Source: Viscum album (taxonomy: Eukaryota; Streptophyta; Magnoliopsida; Santalales; Viscaceae). Taken from it: a stretch of DNA of 64,000 bases. Below the pieces are notes generated by a model. It was not told the origin of the DNA. It worked only from the letters and a program-made list of their open reading frames with translations, and searched no databases. Positions 28,120 to 41,599 of the stretch are shown here, piece by piece. The stretch is from positions 634,568,915-634,632,914 of the forward strand of contig OY728123.1 in the NCBI GenBank assembly GCA_963277665.1. The letters run 5' to 3'. How positions within the stretch are numbered: position 1 is the first letter of the stretch; each line of letters starts with the position of its first letter. The position numbers and the translations under genes are program-made.

Positions 28120-31066
28120 GCATATATGGATAGGTGTAGTGACCACCCTTATTTCTATTATCATTATAGATTATAAAGAGTCACCACCCACAATTTCCCT
28201 TTATAGTTTAGCATTTATGGATATTTTCCCTAAAACAATTTCTGGTGTAACTCCCATTATAGAGGTCAAATTCACCATTAAGTCATTTTTCATAATTGGG
28301 ACAATGACCATTATACCATATACGATGGAATTTGGCGTTCATATGGAGCTCAATAAATAGTTGGAATACAAGGAGGATAAATGATATCTACCCAAACACA
28401 TATCCTTGGGATTCACCAATCCCTTTTTACCAAATATTGGATGATACCGTCTTGATTATTGAGTATTAAAGATGGCGAAATATTCCTAATATATTGTAAT
28501 GGTATCTACATCGTCAAATTGATAAACACATAGATGCACATTGTGGAGTGAGTGTTTTATGTAAGATTAATTTTTATTTTAGGATATCATGAGGTGCCTT
28601 TGAATAAATTATATATTCCTCATACAACATTCCCAAGAAGGTTTTTAATGTTTTACATTTATGATCATTCAGTCTCATGAATTATCATATAGTTTAAATT
28701 GCTAGGAAGAATCCAGATTAACACTTATATCTTGATCCAATCATGGTTGTCTTTGTGGATGAAATATTATTGCCATATTATTCAAAGCATGACCATGTCA
28801 AAATATTTAGATTTTTATAAAAATAAATATGAGAACCATCCATACACTATGCTTAAAAAATTATACTTTTAGATTGATGGTGTTCACTTAATGGGTGTTA
28901 TCTGCTCGGATTCAAGAGAGTCATTAGACCCAGAGAGGGAGTGTTTTATAATTTATGAGGAACATACAATGAACTAAATTGACATTAAATGTTTCTTGGG
29001 GATATCTATATATTATATGTTATTCATATAGGATTTATCACCCATAGAATCATCTCGTTTGAATTATAATTTTACAGGACTAAAATTCATATGGAATGAC
29101 TCCTGTGAATCATCTATTCTTGAGTTGAATGGTAGTTTTACATCAGTGGATATCTCGAATCACCCAAATCCTGGAAGGGGTTATACAGTATACACACATT
29201 AGTTATCAGGTTTTGGAAATTTTTTTATGTAAGAATTGTTTTCCGTGCCATATGGGAATCAGCAGTTGATTCCTCATAAGTGGAATTATTAAAATCATGA
29301 CTTCAGGAAGTTATGGTAGCTCATTACATACTACATTACAGACACAATTTACATGGAAAGTGTTTTTTGGTATTTTCTAATGAAAAATGAAAAAATATAA
29401 TCATTAAATATTTTGATCTAGATCTCAAATAGAATGGATGTTTTCAGAACCTTACATCCATCAAATTTGGGTTTGCATCTACACGAGGAAAAGACAATGT
29501 TTTTGCAAATGCTTTGAAATAGAAGACTCATAAAAAGGGATTTTAGGAGACCATTTTTCAGTGGAATCTTGTGGAATATTTTAATATTCACATTTATATA
29601 TAAGATGATTATGAGAATAATACCTTTTATGTGTTAGTAGTGAAATATAACAATATTGAATGGGTGATAATGTGGAAACATTTAGATCCCTAGTGACTAG
29701 TGTTAAGGTAATGTTTTTAAGGGGACACCACATAATATTTTTGGACAATTGATGGGGATGGGACCATATGATTTTATGGGTGTGATTGGGCACCAAGAAA
29801 CATTAGAGAGGAGATGATGCAAGAATTTCATGCCTTAATTTTGGAATTTAATCATTTTTCACCAAGATTTATCAACATTGGCATCACCGGTATTGGTGGG
29901 ATGGTATGAAACATAAAAGATACAACATTATCAATTAATGTAACACATTTCAATAGGTGAAGGAATAACAACATCTATCAATTACTGATTTAAACTGAGT
30001 GTCCATTCTATATTATAAATTAAAAACTGTCACCATGGACATTGTAATTGGTTTTTATTCATCATTTAGTCTAAATAATATAGTTTGTGTATTAATTTAT
30101 ATTTTGAAAAAGGTCCCACTATTCTTACTTGTTCATGAAAATATTTCTATACCATTTATAGGGAGGAAATAATTCAGGGTTGTCATACATATCAATGGAG
30201 ATACATGTTTTATCATATCCGATTATGATTCTAGATTCACCTATCTAATCTTGAAATTTTTTCAAAAGTCCTTGGATACACATGTGCTTCAGATAAAATT
30301 CTATAACCCTCAGATATATGAACATACTATTTTATATAATTCATATGTTCGGGGAAATGATTTTTTCATGTGTCTTTGAGTTTAATGTTTCATAAGAGAA
30401 ACAAATACACCCGGTTGAGTTCCCTTATAATAACATCATTAGTGATAGATTTCTTCTGTCTCCTTATGAATATTTTTAGGTATGTATTACTAATCACCTA
30501 TGTATTTGAAAGATGACAGGGATGCATATTTTGTTAGAGCACGTCTTATCCAAGAGACATAATTGTAGGTCCAACTGATCCATATTCATATGTTGAAAAC
30601 CCTATTGAGATAGAATTCATATGATAATTAAAATAATAGAAGTTATTTTTCATTTTTAGGGATTCTATTTTAATGTTGTTTTCTACAATGATAGTACATC
30701 AACTTATTCAGAGGTCAGGAAATCTGTCTTCTATATTAGTAAGAACATTTATATTTTTTAGATAAGTTAACCATGTTATAAAATATATAATAATCATAGA
30801 GATACTAGTCTATGCAAGATGTATGATACGTATATCAGTTCCCAATAATTATTCATCCCCATCTCATATTTTATATCCATATTCTTTTAATTTAGATTTC
30901 AAATATTACTTTGATGAGTATATGTTGTGTTTTTTATCAATTAATTTTGGAACTCAATTATTGGTTATTTTCATCTATATGGGTGATATGGTATCCTGAT
31001 AGAGCACACGACAAGACCTAGGTTTGGGAAGATGATATGTGTTCCCACTTTCCCAAGATATTCTCT
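28120..31066 (+). pseudogene. pol: Chromovirus pol pseudogene of E3: RT, RNase H, integrase, chromodomain end
   Basis: Decayed Ty3/gypsy polyprotein, interrupted by stops and frameshifts. Readable in order are: the RT N-terminal stretch FMDIFPK..EVKFTI..PYTM from 28,214 (family FPDVFP..EVEFTI..PYRM); RLDY at 28,448; GYHEVPL at 28,582; the active-site box FVDE at 28,752-28,763 (family FIDD); the FLG.. YY..FI run near 28,990; KFIWNDSCE opening RNase H at 29,083; DNVFANALK at 29,493 (family ADALS, its end). The integrase triad is Asp 30,038 in TVTMDIV, Asp 30,221 in ISDYDSRFT and Glu 30,320 in PQIYEHT. The pol end is VWEDDMCSHFPKIF at 31,022-31,066, the chromovirus TWE..YP.LF end. In life pol would copy and integrate the element. 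It now cannot make a protein. Gag and protease are absent. The clade call (Tekay-like) is inference. Confidence 0.9.
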
Positions 31067-31325
31067 AATTATATTCTTATACCATCATAAAAATAAGATG
31101 TGTAATAGATTCTTTATGGATGATTGGATGTAATGAGATACAATTTTCATGAACATATGACTATTTTTTTTGAAAAAATTCATTTTGTTTCCCCATTTAA
31201 TTTTACATAATAGATTATTAGAGTATATTAGTGTGTATGGGGATCGTTCGAATACAGGAACAATATATTTTATAGAAACAGACTTGGACACATGGTTACT
31301 ATAAACCATGGTGCCCAAAATACAT
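31067..31325 (+). other. 3' untranslated region of E3
   Basis: The short stretch between the pol end and the inferred 3' LTR start. It should contain the polypurine tract, but only weak purine runs are visible. A better purine-rich run (AGAGGGGTGTAGGGAG, 31,353-31,368) lies just inside the proposed LTR, so the LTR start could be some 45 bp further right. Confidence 0.4.
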
Positions 31326-33610
31326 TGTATCCCCTAACAGTGTAGGGAATTTTAGAGGGGTGTAGGGAGCCAACATTTTTTCTTACATTGTGTGATCTGA
31401 GGCCCAAAACCATATTGATATTCTAGATAACTAGATCATTCATTCATGAAAATATTTCTCATGGTAATTTAAAACTTGTTCCTGGCCCATGAGTTGTCCC
31501 TCTTAAGATAGTGGAGGAAGAGAAATTGTGCATTTTTTTTATAACTATTTGGTAAAACATTGTGACCATAATTTTCTTCTGTAATGATAAATGTATACAT
31601 AATGAAATTTAAACCTCACCTCCATCGCCATCCTCTCATTTATAGTAGTAGGGTATATTTTCTTCACTCTCATGGCCTCACCTCCATCTAACATAGGTAT
31701 CATTGTTTTTTACTTTGTTATAACTAAAAATTCTTCAAGTCATGATGATTTTAATGGCATTAGTGAACATCTAGAATACCCTTACCCCCATTATCCGGTT
31801 CTCTTGTTTTCACTAGGAATATTTTTTTGTGGGTTAATTTTATATATTTTGAGGTGGTAGGATTGATCTTATTTTATTCATTTATTCTACATGAAATTTA
31901 TGAAGATATTTGATGAGGATTAATTTAAATCAACCAGATAGGTGGTATTGATTAGTTGTATAAAATAATTAGTGTTTACATTTTTTTATCTATTGTGTGG
32001 CATTCTAGACATTTTAATCCATCTCTTTAAATATTTTTCTTCTATTATAAATAATTTTACGGATGGTTTTATACATTCCTATTCGATTTAATATATATTA
32101 TAGTATTATGGATATAATAATATCCACCCATTTTGTTGTTCTAAAAGAACATATTCTTTATATATACATTCATATTGAAAAAATACAATCCATGTTTTCA
32201 TTATGGATTATAAATGGAATTTACCACTTAAAGTAATTCTGTAGTTGATTAAAAGGCATTATAAGAAGAATCATTCATTGATTTTAACCTTAAAATTAAA
32301 TGATTAATTTAAATTATTGTTTAAATAAAATATTAATGGTAGGAAGGGCCACACAAAGTGATTTATGATTCATTATATATATTTCATGATCATTTATTGT
32401 CTTTGTTGTGCTAGGGAATCCTGATTACAATGTTAAGGAGTTAGAACCACATGTTGTTATTATTATAATTATTAAATTAATATTGGTTTTTGAATGATGT
32501 ATAAGAATAGAAATAATGATTATTTTTCTCACTCTTTAATATAGGGTGTTGAGTATGTTGCCTTCAACTGTTATATGATTATCTTGGATATGGGGATAGC
32601 TTTCAACCTTCCTATGTATCTAGTGCATAACATGACGTATCACCCCTTCTATCTCAAATAATAGTAATAATTTCTCACATTCATCATGAGAATGATATAA
32701 TTTACCATTTCATGAGGCTATATATTATTATTTTGGTTATGGATTCGTCAGATACGCCATGGGTCGAACCATCACCTACTATCCATGCATATGCCGAATT
32801 ATGTCATCATGAATTTACCGAATATATGTGTATGTTGTATATAACAATATATATATTGTATATGTATACAGATATGTATTACACACATTATTGACAACAC
32901 TAAAGTAGGGGAAGACCACCAGGTGTCCTTTACAAATATGAGTTGACTGTTATTTATGCAATTCCATCATTTCTAATTATTCTATCATACTTTCTCATTA
33001 CATATCTGTGTAAAATAATTGGATTAATCATAAGAACCGTTAGTGGTGGCCTATAGTGTTTATCGCACACTCAACTTGGAAAACTTTGGTACTCAAGAAG
33101 ACTTCATGTCAGTAGGTATGGAAAAGGGATCAATCCCTATCTTGGATTCTTGATATTTTTTTAACATGTAGAATCTGAGAAGAGGAATATGAATTTTTTC
33201 ATGATGATAGTAGAACAATATATTGTAATTTTTTATATTTTTATTTCATATTGTTAATTTTCATACATTGATTCCCATTTTTATATCATTATACCATGGC
33301 ATCATTATATGTGACTCAACTAATGAGAATTTTATATTATTACTATTGTTTTTTATTATTTAAGATTCAATTATTGTTAATAATATATATATTTTTAATT
33401 GCGACATGGGTTTATTGTTAATTTTAATATTTAATGTTATTTACAATATTGGTTGTGCCACTCTAATATGATGTCATATTATCCCAACCCTACCACCTTA
33501 GATCCACACTACATGTCAGCATCCACCGTTGAATGGGGAGGCATGCAAGAAGCCATGTGACCCACTGTCTCAATGATATTGTTGAGTAGATCCCATGTTG
33601 GGATGTTACA
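31326..33610 (+). mobile_element. 3' LTR of element E3 (~2.3 kb)
   Basis: It starts TGTATCCCCTAACAG and ends GTTGGGATGTTACA at 33,610. The end is the family terminus also seen in E6 (GGGGCGTTACA). The LTR aligns in blocks with 26,243-28,110 (see the 5' LTR). The U5 part, 33,465-33,610, is richer in G+C and reads as a typical gypsy U5. No clear 5-bp target duplication is visible between the flanks of 26,243 and 33,610. The small ORFs inside (31,672-31,860 and 32,712-32,894) are chance frames. The end coordinate is firm; the start is moderately supported. Confidence 0.6.
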
Positions 33611-34449
33611 AATTTGAAATTTTTATAATGCTATAATCACAACCCAATAGAATATAGTTATAAAGTGAAAGAATAATTTTATTTTATACTTGGGTGAAAT
33701 ATCAATGTTTATTGTGGAAAGAAAATGTTTGTTAGGGTTAATAGAATAAATATATATATATATTTTATTAATTTATTCATACTGATACAAAATTTTTTCA
33801 AAATAAAAAAATGTGTTATTATATGGAAATATTTTATTTATTAACACCATTCCTATTTTTGACAACCAATTCATTTTCATGATAACAGAAAACATTTGGG
33901 AATGTTTAATGATAGGTTATATTAATGAATATTCCTTTGTTATAAGTCTATTAGAATATATTTACACTGATATAAAAAGAGTTATAGAATTATTATTTTC
34001 CATTATAGTGTGATTATCCTGAAAATAATAATTCCTCACAAGCATCATTTTTATATTATGAAAACATTTAAGAATCCCTCTAAAAAACATTGAGTAACAT
34101 GAAATGATTTTGGATATTTGATAAAAATTTATTTTTCTAAGGATGAGTCTTAATAAAGAAAATTTAAGGAAGGAATCGAAAAATGTGACATTATTAAATG
34201 AAAAATATAACTTATTGTTTTACAAATCATAGTATGATCATAAAAAAATGTGTTATAATGAAGTGATTCTTATAAATTTATAATTACATTAACCATCATT
34301 TTTTGGCTGAACATTTATTTAGATGAGTTACACAACATTAATATTTAATTTTAGTCATTTCAGTAGTGTTTAAATAAAATTAGTGGAATAAATATTTTAA
34401 TTAGATTCATAATAAAAAATAATATGTGATCCATATATTTTTTAAATAA
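33611..34449. other. Unassigned gap between E3 and E4
   Basis: AT-rich spacer with no motif recognised. It contains a 67-codon plus-strand ORF (33,813-34,013) with no similarity that I can name. The start of LTR-E is only estimated from the length of LTR-F, so part of this stretch may belong to it. Confidence 0.3.
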
Positions 34450-36299
34450 TAATGTCAATACGAAATGTGTTGTATTATAGAATAAATATCATTTAATTTT
34501 TTTTAACAAATTATCAAATTAAGGGTGCTGATTTTGATGAGTCATTTTTAACAATCATAATTTTGTGAAATTTTTTTCAATGAAAATTCATTCATTTTTT
34601 CATATCGAACAATAATGTTTTTACCATTCATTACACACAACATTGAGTTTAAACATATGCGAATAAAATATTAAAATATTATGACATAAAATTATAGTAA
34701 TCATTTAGTTATTGTAAAAGGGGTATAAATTGGATTAAAAAAATAATATATAGTTTAAAATTTTATATACAATTAATTCTTTGGTGACTAAATAGTTATA
34801 AAATAAAATAAATTCATTTAGAAAACACATAAATCTTTTTTTTTGTTAAATTATTAATAATCAACTCACTTTCTTCCACAATAATTTTGAAAAATAACAT
34901 TTTATGTATTATATTAATTAAATTTATAAATTATTAGTTATATTAAATATAAAAGATTCATATTTTTTGTTATCTAGAGAATATATAATTATCATTCTAA
35001 TTTAATGTTTGAAATGGTATTTTACTAAAACGTAGTTTTATCGTGATTAGTGAATCTTTCATTCAAAAATACTAATTTTCTAAATTTGAAATATATTTAA
35101 AAAACGAATTTTTTTCTTAATTATACATTCCAAAAAATTCATATATTTAATTTTTTGGGTTTTTCATGAAAAGATAACCTTTTGATGAATAGAGAAAATA
35201 CTTGTTTTTATTGAGACCTTCAACTTACTTTTATTAATTAATAATGTATATTTTTCATCAATAACATGATTAAAAGAAACATTATATCTATTTTATATCT
35301 ATTAATAAAATATATTCCATTTCATTTTGTTTCATATTTTATATCTAAAAAAAATTAAACAATGAAACAATTTTCTATTTTAAAACACACTTTTTATCAT
35401 GTTTGTGTGCTTCATTTTAATATAATTATCATTAATTCAATGAAATGAATACTTAAAAATGGTTTAAATATTTGGAAACTGAATAATATATATTATTTAA
35501 TAATATAAAAATAATTTCTGACCATATTTGTAGTGAAAAAATAAAATATTAATTATTGTCGTTATGTTAAAAATATGTTTTCATTGGTTCTAAACGGAGA
35601 AAAAAATTGTTCATATAAATATAATACACCTAAAATTTATAATTTCATGAAATATTTCAACATTATACATACAAATGTATAATATAATGACATTTTTAAT
35701 CATTTTTATTTGGAATTACAATACAATTTTGGATTATTTTAATAAATTTCAATGTAGATTCCATTTGTGTTCCTTTCCACCACATATAAAATCCCACCAC
35801 CTCAATTGGCTTATTCATACAACTAAATACAAAGACCTTATAATAAATTATCAAAAAATCGTTCCATATAACCAAATAAATTTTCTATATATTCTTCTAT
35901 TCCTTAATGAAGAACATTAAGGTCATTAAATGAATATACAAATGAGGTTCTTCTGGATGATGGTAATTGTCTGGAATATAGTCCTTATTTTTAATTATCA
36001 TTTCCACCATATATTATATATTAACACATCAAATATAATAACTACAATATTTGATATATTTTCATATTTTATTAATTTAATTTAAAATCCTATATGTATA
36101 TTAATTTCCAGCTAATGGAAAACAATACAGTGAAACATGTGTACAACAATCTACAGACTTGCAAATAGAAGATGATTGTTTTCTATCACCAAAATTAAAT
36201 TATGGATTATATTATTTTTATCATACAAAAATGAAAATAATGAAATTAATATCATAGTTTTGTTCTGATATAACATATACCTCTATACATACCATTTGG

Positions 36300-36560
36300 T
36301 GAGGGTTATTAAAACATTGCATGTGTGTACGGTGAGATACTTCCATACGAAGCGTTGTGATTCGTTGTAATCACACAAATTATGTGGATGGTAATAAATA
36401 TAAAGTGAATGTATATATTTGAAATTTATTAAATGATAATAAATTTTGAAATGTATTCTCACATCTATATTATTACATTATAACACTTCATTAAATAATA
36501 ATATATGTTGTGTGTCTGGAGGAATACATCCTTATGAAGAGAAGTGATGCGTATTTTATT
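36300..36560 (+). repeat. Two ~190-bp-spaced conserved cores in LTR-E
   Basis: The first core (36,310-36,370) reads GTGTGTACGGTGAGATACTT, then CCATACGAAGCGTTGTGATT. The second (36,505-36,545) reads GTGTGTCTGGAGGAATAC then GAAGAGAAGTGATGCG. The first is followed by GGATGGTAATAA, which also follows the equivalent core of LTR-F and resembles TGGATGGGTATAATAA after the first core in E6. Confidence 0.65.
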
Positions 36561-39189
36561 TTTATATTATTATTATTATGGTAATAATTTTATATTATAT
36601 GAATATATATGATATATTATTCATATATATGGTAGAATAATGATTCTATAATGGTGATATATTATGTTCCACCCATTGAATTAATGGAAAAAAACATCTA
36701 TGTATAAGTATGACATTCTGTCTCTAGGAATATTATAAGTAAATTCAATCACAAACTAAATTTGATTAATATAAACACAAATATAATTGATATGTTTTAT
36801 TTCTATTTACCTTATAACAATATATAAATGGTTTAACCACTATTAATTTAAACATGATGAATACATCGAACCAAATCCTATGTTATAAAAGAAGTAATTA
36901 TTACCCAAAACAAATCATTAAGAAAGAAGTATTAAAAAATTGGTAATAAATGGGTATAAGTATTTCTTGTATAGTGTGATTTATTATTATTTTTAATTAA
37001 ATTAATTATAATAAAATTATGTCGACTATATACTAGGGACAAATGTGTAAATATGTAGTCGATACATAAAGCATCTGATTTCCATCTCACATTTTACATC
37101 ATTGAGAGACTTTCCATATTAACCAAATATATATTTAATGTGGTATTATATAATTTAATTTAATTTATCTTTTGATGCATCACCTATTAAATATTATTAA
37201 AAACATATCCATTTGAGGATATCCATTTCACGGGGTTGATAGTTCCAATGTTATAATAGAAGGATTTTATTTATTTCACTTTTTTCATTATTTAAGACAA
37301 ATATTATTTTGTGATTAAATATTACATTATGAAGATTATATATATACATATTGAAATTAAATTACATGAATTTATAAATTCATATTTTAATTTTTTAGAT
37401 TATTTAATAATATTATTATATTACTTATTCTGATCCAAATTTACAAAAGTGGAATCAATTTGGTAATAAAATAACAAAGATAATTTTGATTGTTTATGTT
37501 TTTTGATAATGATATATTATACACAATATATCAACAAAATAATTTATTTTCTAATTTTATGGGTATTCCATAATAATAATTAGATTATTTTTTCTCTCTG
37601 TATGTACTCAAGTGTTTAAATGATTTTTATAAAAAAATAATCCTTACATCACCCTTCTGTTAGAAAACTATTTTTATCCAAAATCACGTATGTAATTATT
37701 TTTTCCAATATATATTTAAAACTATTAAAATTATTTATTATATAAATTTTTACACATGTTTTAATTTTTACCAAATATTGTTAAAGGAATGATCAAGACA
37801 TTTTTCAATTACTGCTCGTTTGGATCTTAAAAAAAATGTGATTACAGTCATTATTCTAGCATGTAAATAATGAATAGAATATACTGTGGTTAGTAAATTT
37901 TTTTAAAAACATTCCCATTATTTATTAAAAATATATAATGAATTTATATTTTTTAAAAAATTAATTTAAATTTCTATCTCCAAATGTGATGTGACATTAT
38001 CCCCATGAAATTTTGTGAATGATTTATAAAGCATTATTTATATGATTAAATGATTATTTTCATATAAAATAATTTTAAAAAGGGTTATTATTTTTTATAT
38101 TTAAAATTTAATTTTCAATGGAATGATGCTTCCCTGAAAAAATGTTTTCTGTAATCACTCAAAATTATATTCTATCTATAATTTCATTATTTTATGTTAG
38201 TTGTTATTTACTAGGGATATGATATAAGGATACAATTTATTATATTTTTATTAATTGTTTGGGTTTCTGATTTAATGATTTTATGAATCATTTTTCTATT
38301 CCATATAATACACAATAAAAATATAATTATCAAAAATAATACTTTTAATTGATTATGATTTGGAGAAATATGATATTGATTAGGAATCCTATATATTTTA
38401 CAATTGGTTATGATATGATAGAATATTTATTTAACCCATTTCATATCATGGGATACCATATAATGAATGATTTTTTATATTATTTCTCATATAGGTATGA
38501 TTTACATTATTTAAAGGGTGGGACCTAAATTTTCTTCTTATGAATGGGTAAATATTTATATCTCAGTACATAGACAAGACTTGAATTTAGAGTGATTATA
38601 GTTTAGTAAGAGGATTTGAAAACACTGATGGTTTTGGGAGTAAATATTGTGTACTATAATGGTTTGGGGAGTATACTATTTCTAAAATGATATAAATATT
38701 AGTGATACATTATGGTAAAATTAATGATTTTCTATTATTATCTATATTCCAAAAGTATATGAAATAAAAAAATGTTAAATTATCATGGATCATTTCCCTT
38801 ATTCCATTACTAGTCTTATTTTATTGAGTACTAACCATTTTGAAATGTATCATGGTTTTGACTTTTCATGTGGAAGGTGTGGTTTTGAAATTATATTATT
38901 GTGTTATTATAAACTTATTGTCGTTTCAGGATTATATAACCATTTTTATCTAACATTCATACCCCTATTGGGCATCTAAGCTGACTAATTGATATGTTTC
39001 CTCCCATATGTTATGACGAATTATTATATGTATGTTTATTTAGGAAAAAGTAAAATGTGGGTTTTTTGTTTGGGATATTTTGAATATAATTCAACCAATT
39101 ATATGATTGTTTATCTGGTGTCTAATGGAACTAAACTATTATGGTCATTAGGTTTTTTTTAATTTGTTTATTAATATTCAAAAATAAAT

Positions 39190-39204
39190 TATATATATAT
39201 ATAT
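39190..39204. repeat. (AT)n microsatellite
   Basis: A short perfect AT run near the 3' end of LTR-E. Confidence 0.7.
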
Positions 39205-39373
39205 GAAAATTTTGGGTTTCAAAAGATGATCTTTTATGATAGGTTTAGTAAACCCTTGGAAACTAGGTTGAGAATAAATTATTGAGAAATATATGTATGT
39301 GAGAGATGATAAGTCAATATACGAGTGAAGGTAAGAGAAAATTTCATGGATATTTCATATCATAGATAATTAC

Positions 39374-39385
39374 TGGTATCATTGA
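39374..39385 (+). promoter_or_regulatory. Possible degenerate tRNA-Met primer-binding site of E4
   Basis: TGGTATCATTGA follows the proposed LTR-E end and matches the first eight bases of TGGTATCAGAGC, the plant initiator tRNA-Met site that E6 shows almost intact. Minus-strand DNA synthesis would start here. The downstream half has diverged. Confidence 0.4.
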
Positions 39386-41599
39386 AATTAAATGATTTTT
39401 AAGATAAAATGAGAGGATTTGGAACAAAAACATAGATGCCTAAGGGAAATAACCACAAAAGGTTTGAATTTAGTTACACTGTAGAGTCACATGGTTCATG
39501 AAAATGTGCCTTGTTTCAAACCTTGTGTGACACTAAATGGGTATATGCTGTTAAAATTAACACATTATATATACTATAATAATGTATTGAAAGAGATTTT
39601 TACAATTAATGGATAACCATAAAACTACAGTTTCATTTATCGAAAATAATGTTTCATGATTAGTTCTACTTATATGTAATTTTTTGTGATTATGGTGTTC
39701 CCCACTATGACTATTATTACACGCACTATGATATTTCGATTTATCCATTGGTCGGAATGTGATGGAACTCATCAATCATTCAATGTGACAAAAAATATGT
39801 TTATGTGTATCTAAATGGTATAACTACTCAATTAATGGCAATTATGATTATTCTTAATAATCATTAATGAAACATGATGCATAATGTACAATTTAACCAA
39901 CTCTCAGAATCACAAAAAAAAATAAAAGGATTGTGTTCAATTAGGATTACACATGTGAATTCCATAATTTAATAAAGTTTAAATATCCTATATGTTTAAA
40001 ATGAATGAATAAGTACTCAAGGAATGTATTGGAGGGATTAGATGATGATCTGCATATGGAATAGAAGGAAACAATATAGCTAATTAGAGAAGAAAATTAT
40101 AATTTATGTAAATTCAAGGTATGAGAATAATTGTCTCTCTATGGTATCATAAATGGTAGAATGTTTCGTTGTGGAAAATTTTGGCATTATGAAAACCAAC
40201 GACCATAGTATAATGATCATATTCATAATATGTATGGTTGTAAAATTAATGTTTATATTATTGATGGTCAATGGAATACAAATGAAATATGGAAAAAAAA
40301 CTGTTAAGGAATAATATGATAATGGTTGGTAAATGTTGTAAGATGTATGAGTAATGACTAATGTGTTTAACACATAGAATTAAAAATTATGAAATATATT
40401 TGGATTAATTATTATGTGATTTCCAATAAGGATGTGGATGAATATGTTGAATGGTGATGATTCTAATGAAAATTGATTTAATGGGAAGGTGATTGTTTAT
40501 GAAAAACCTGATATATTGTGAATATAACCCTTTATATATTCTATATATATGGATAATTAGGCTGAGACAAATTGATGATGTATATGATAAATATAAATTA
40601 AATTTTGTATATACCATTGGAACTAGTTACTTTTTCTAGAAAATGTGGTTTATGGTATAATTGATTCATTTTACCACATTATTTTATTAATGTGATACAT
40701 TAAATTATTTATTGTTTTATTCATTAAATGAGAATTTAAATATGTATAATTAAGGTTTTATGGAAATATTTCATTTTATCTAGTTTTATGAAAATACATG
40801 ACCATGAAATTCATATATTTGGAATATAAAAACTATGAAACAAATAATAATATTTTTTTTTGATTATTGTAATGTTGATTTTTAGTTTTTTAGAGTTATT
40901 ATTTATAAATTTTGAATTATTGATGGGACATAATGTTAACCATTTATGGAATAAACAACGTCGATCATTATATAACGTTTTAGATTTTAATCTATTATTT
41001 CACCAAATAAGTATTTAATTATAATGGATATCATGTTATAAGTATTTTTTAAAACAAGAGATATAAGTAATAATGTATCGTTCTATTAAGGATATTGTGA
41101 TTCGTAAAGGATTCCTGAATAAATAGTCTTTTTTATTTCATAGAGTAAGAGATGAATTGAAATTTTTTTAAAATCATAGGAAATTGATGAAATTTTTCTT
41201 AAGAAATAATTGAAATCAAAACCATTTTAAAATTTTCCCTTTGAATTTAATTATTATACTATGATAGTATCATATCATGTGGATCTTCCTTTAACTTCTT
41301 TATGGATAAATATGAGTTCCAAATATCTCTCCAAAAGAAGTGCAGACGAAAACCAAAACATAAATCAACTATGAGTTCATACAATTTGATCATGATATTT
41401 CTAATTAAGAACATCTAGTATAGATTTTTGATCAACAATGGAATGTTCTATAAAATAGTATCATATGTCTAAAGGGGACCCGAGGATGAAATGAGTTTCA
41501 AATGTCCTCTTTTGTGTGGAATAATGTCGATTAATTTGAAGGAAAAAATTATTTTGTAGGTGGAAAATATAACCAATTTTTTTTTAAATTTTAAAAATG
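39386..41599 (+). pseudogene. gag: E4 interior with gag remnant (one zinc knuckle)
   Basis: The one recognisable coding remnant is a CCHC zinc knuckle at 40,161-40,208, read MFRCGKFWHYENQRP and then a stop. The family pattern is CxxCGKxGHxxxxC: here the first Cys is Met, the glycine before His is Trp and the last Cys is Arg. The knuckle belongs to gag, the nucleocapsid part that binds element RNA. Its plus orientation agrees with the LTRs. No capsid domain, protease, RT, RNase H or integrase could be read in this interior. The 70-90-codon minus-strand ORFs at 39,557-40,617 are antisense to this and are not credible genes. Either pol was lost or E4 was a gag-only, non-autonomous element. Confidence 0.55.

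Larger units (their letters stand above)
34450..39373 (+). mobile_element. LTR-E: 5' LTR of element E4 (~4.9 kb)
   Basis: It pairs with LTR-F at offsets of 8,401-8,453 bp over most of its length. Pairs are the ATTATACAT..AATGTAT block at 35,661 with 44,101; the cores at 36,318 with 44,765 and 36,510 with 44,945; GAATATATATGAT after the second core; TGGGACCTA at 38,519 with 46,972; and CATGGATCAT at 38,784 with 47,236. The right end is placed at ..AATTAC 39,373 because a primer-site-like TGGTATCATTGA follows at 39,374. The left end is set by the length of LTR-F and is uncertain by tens of bases. The pyrimidine-rich block with ACATATAAAATCC near 35,783 is a possible TATA region. By eye the two LTRs are only about 60-65% alike, so the element is old. 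Confidence 0.65.

Noticed and set aside
28058..28360. 100-codon ORF as an independent small gene
   Set aside because: Its residues from about 49 onward align with the N-terminal RT stretch of chromovirus pol, so it is an open piece of the E3 pseudogene.
39557..40617. Cluster of minus-strand ORFs of 70-89 codons
   Set aside because: They overlap and oppose the plus-strand gag knuckle at 40,161-40,208, have no recognisable domains and are typical of AT-rich chance frames.
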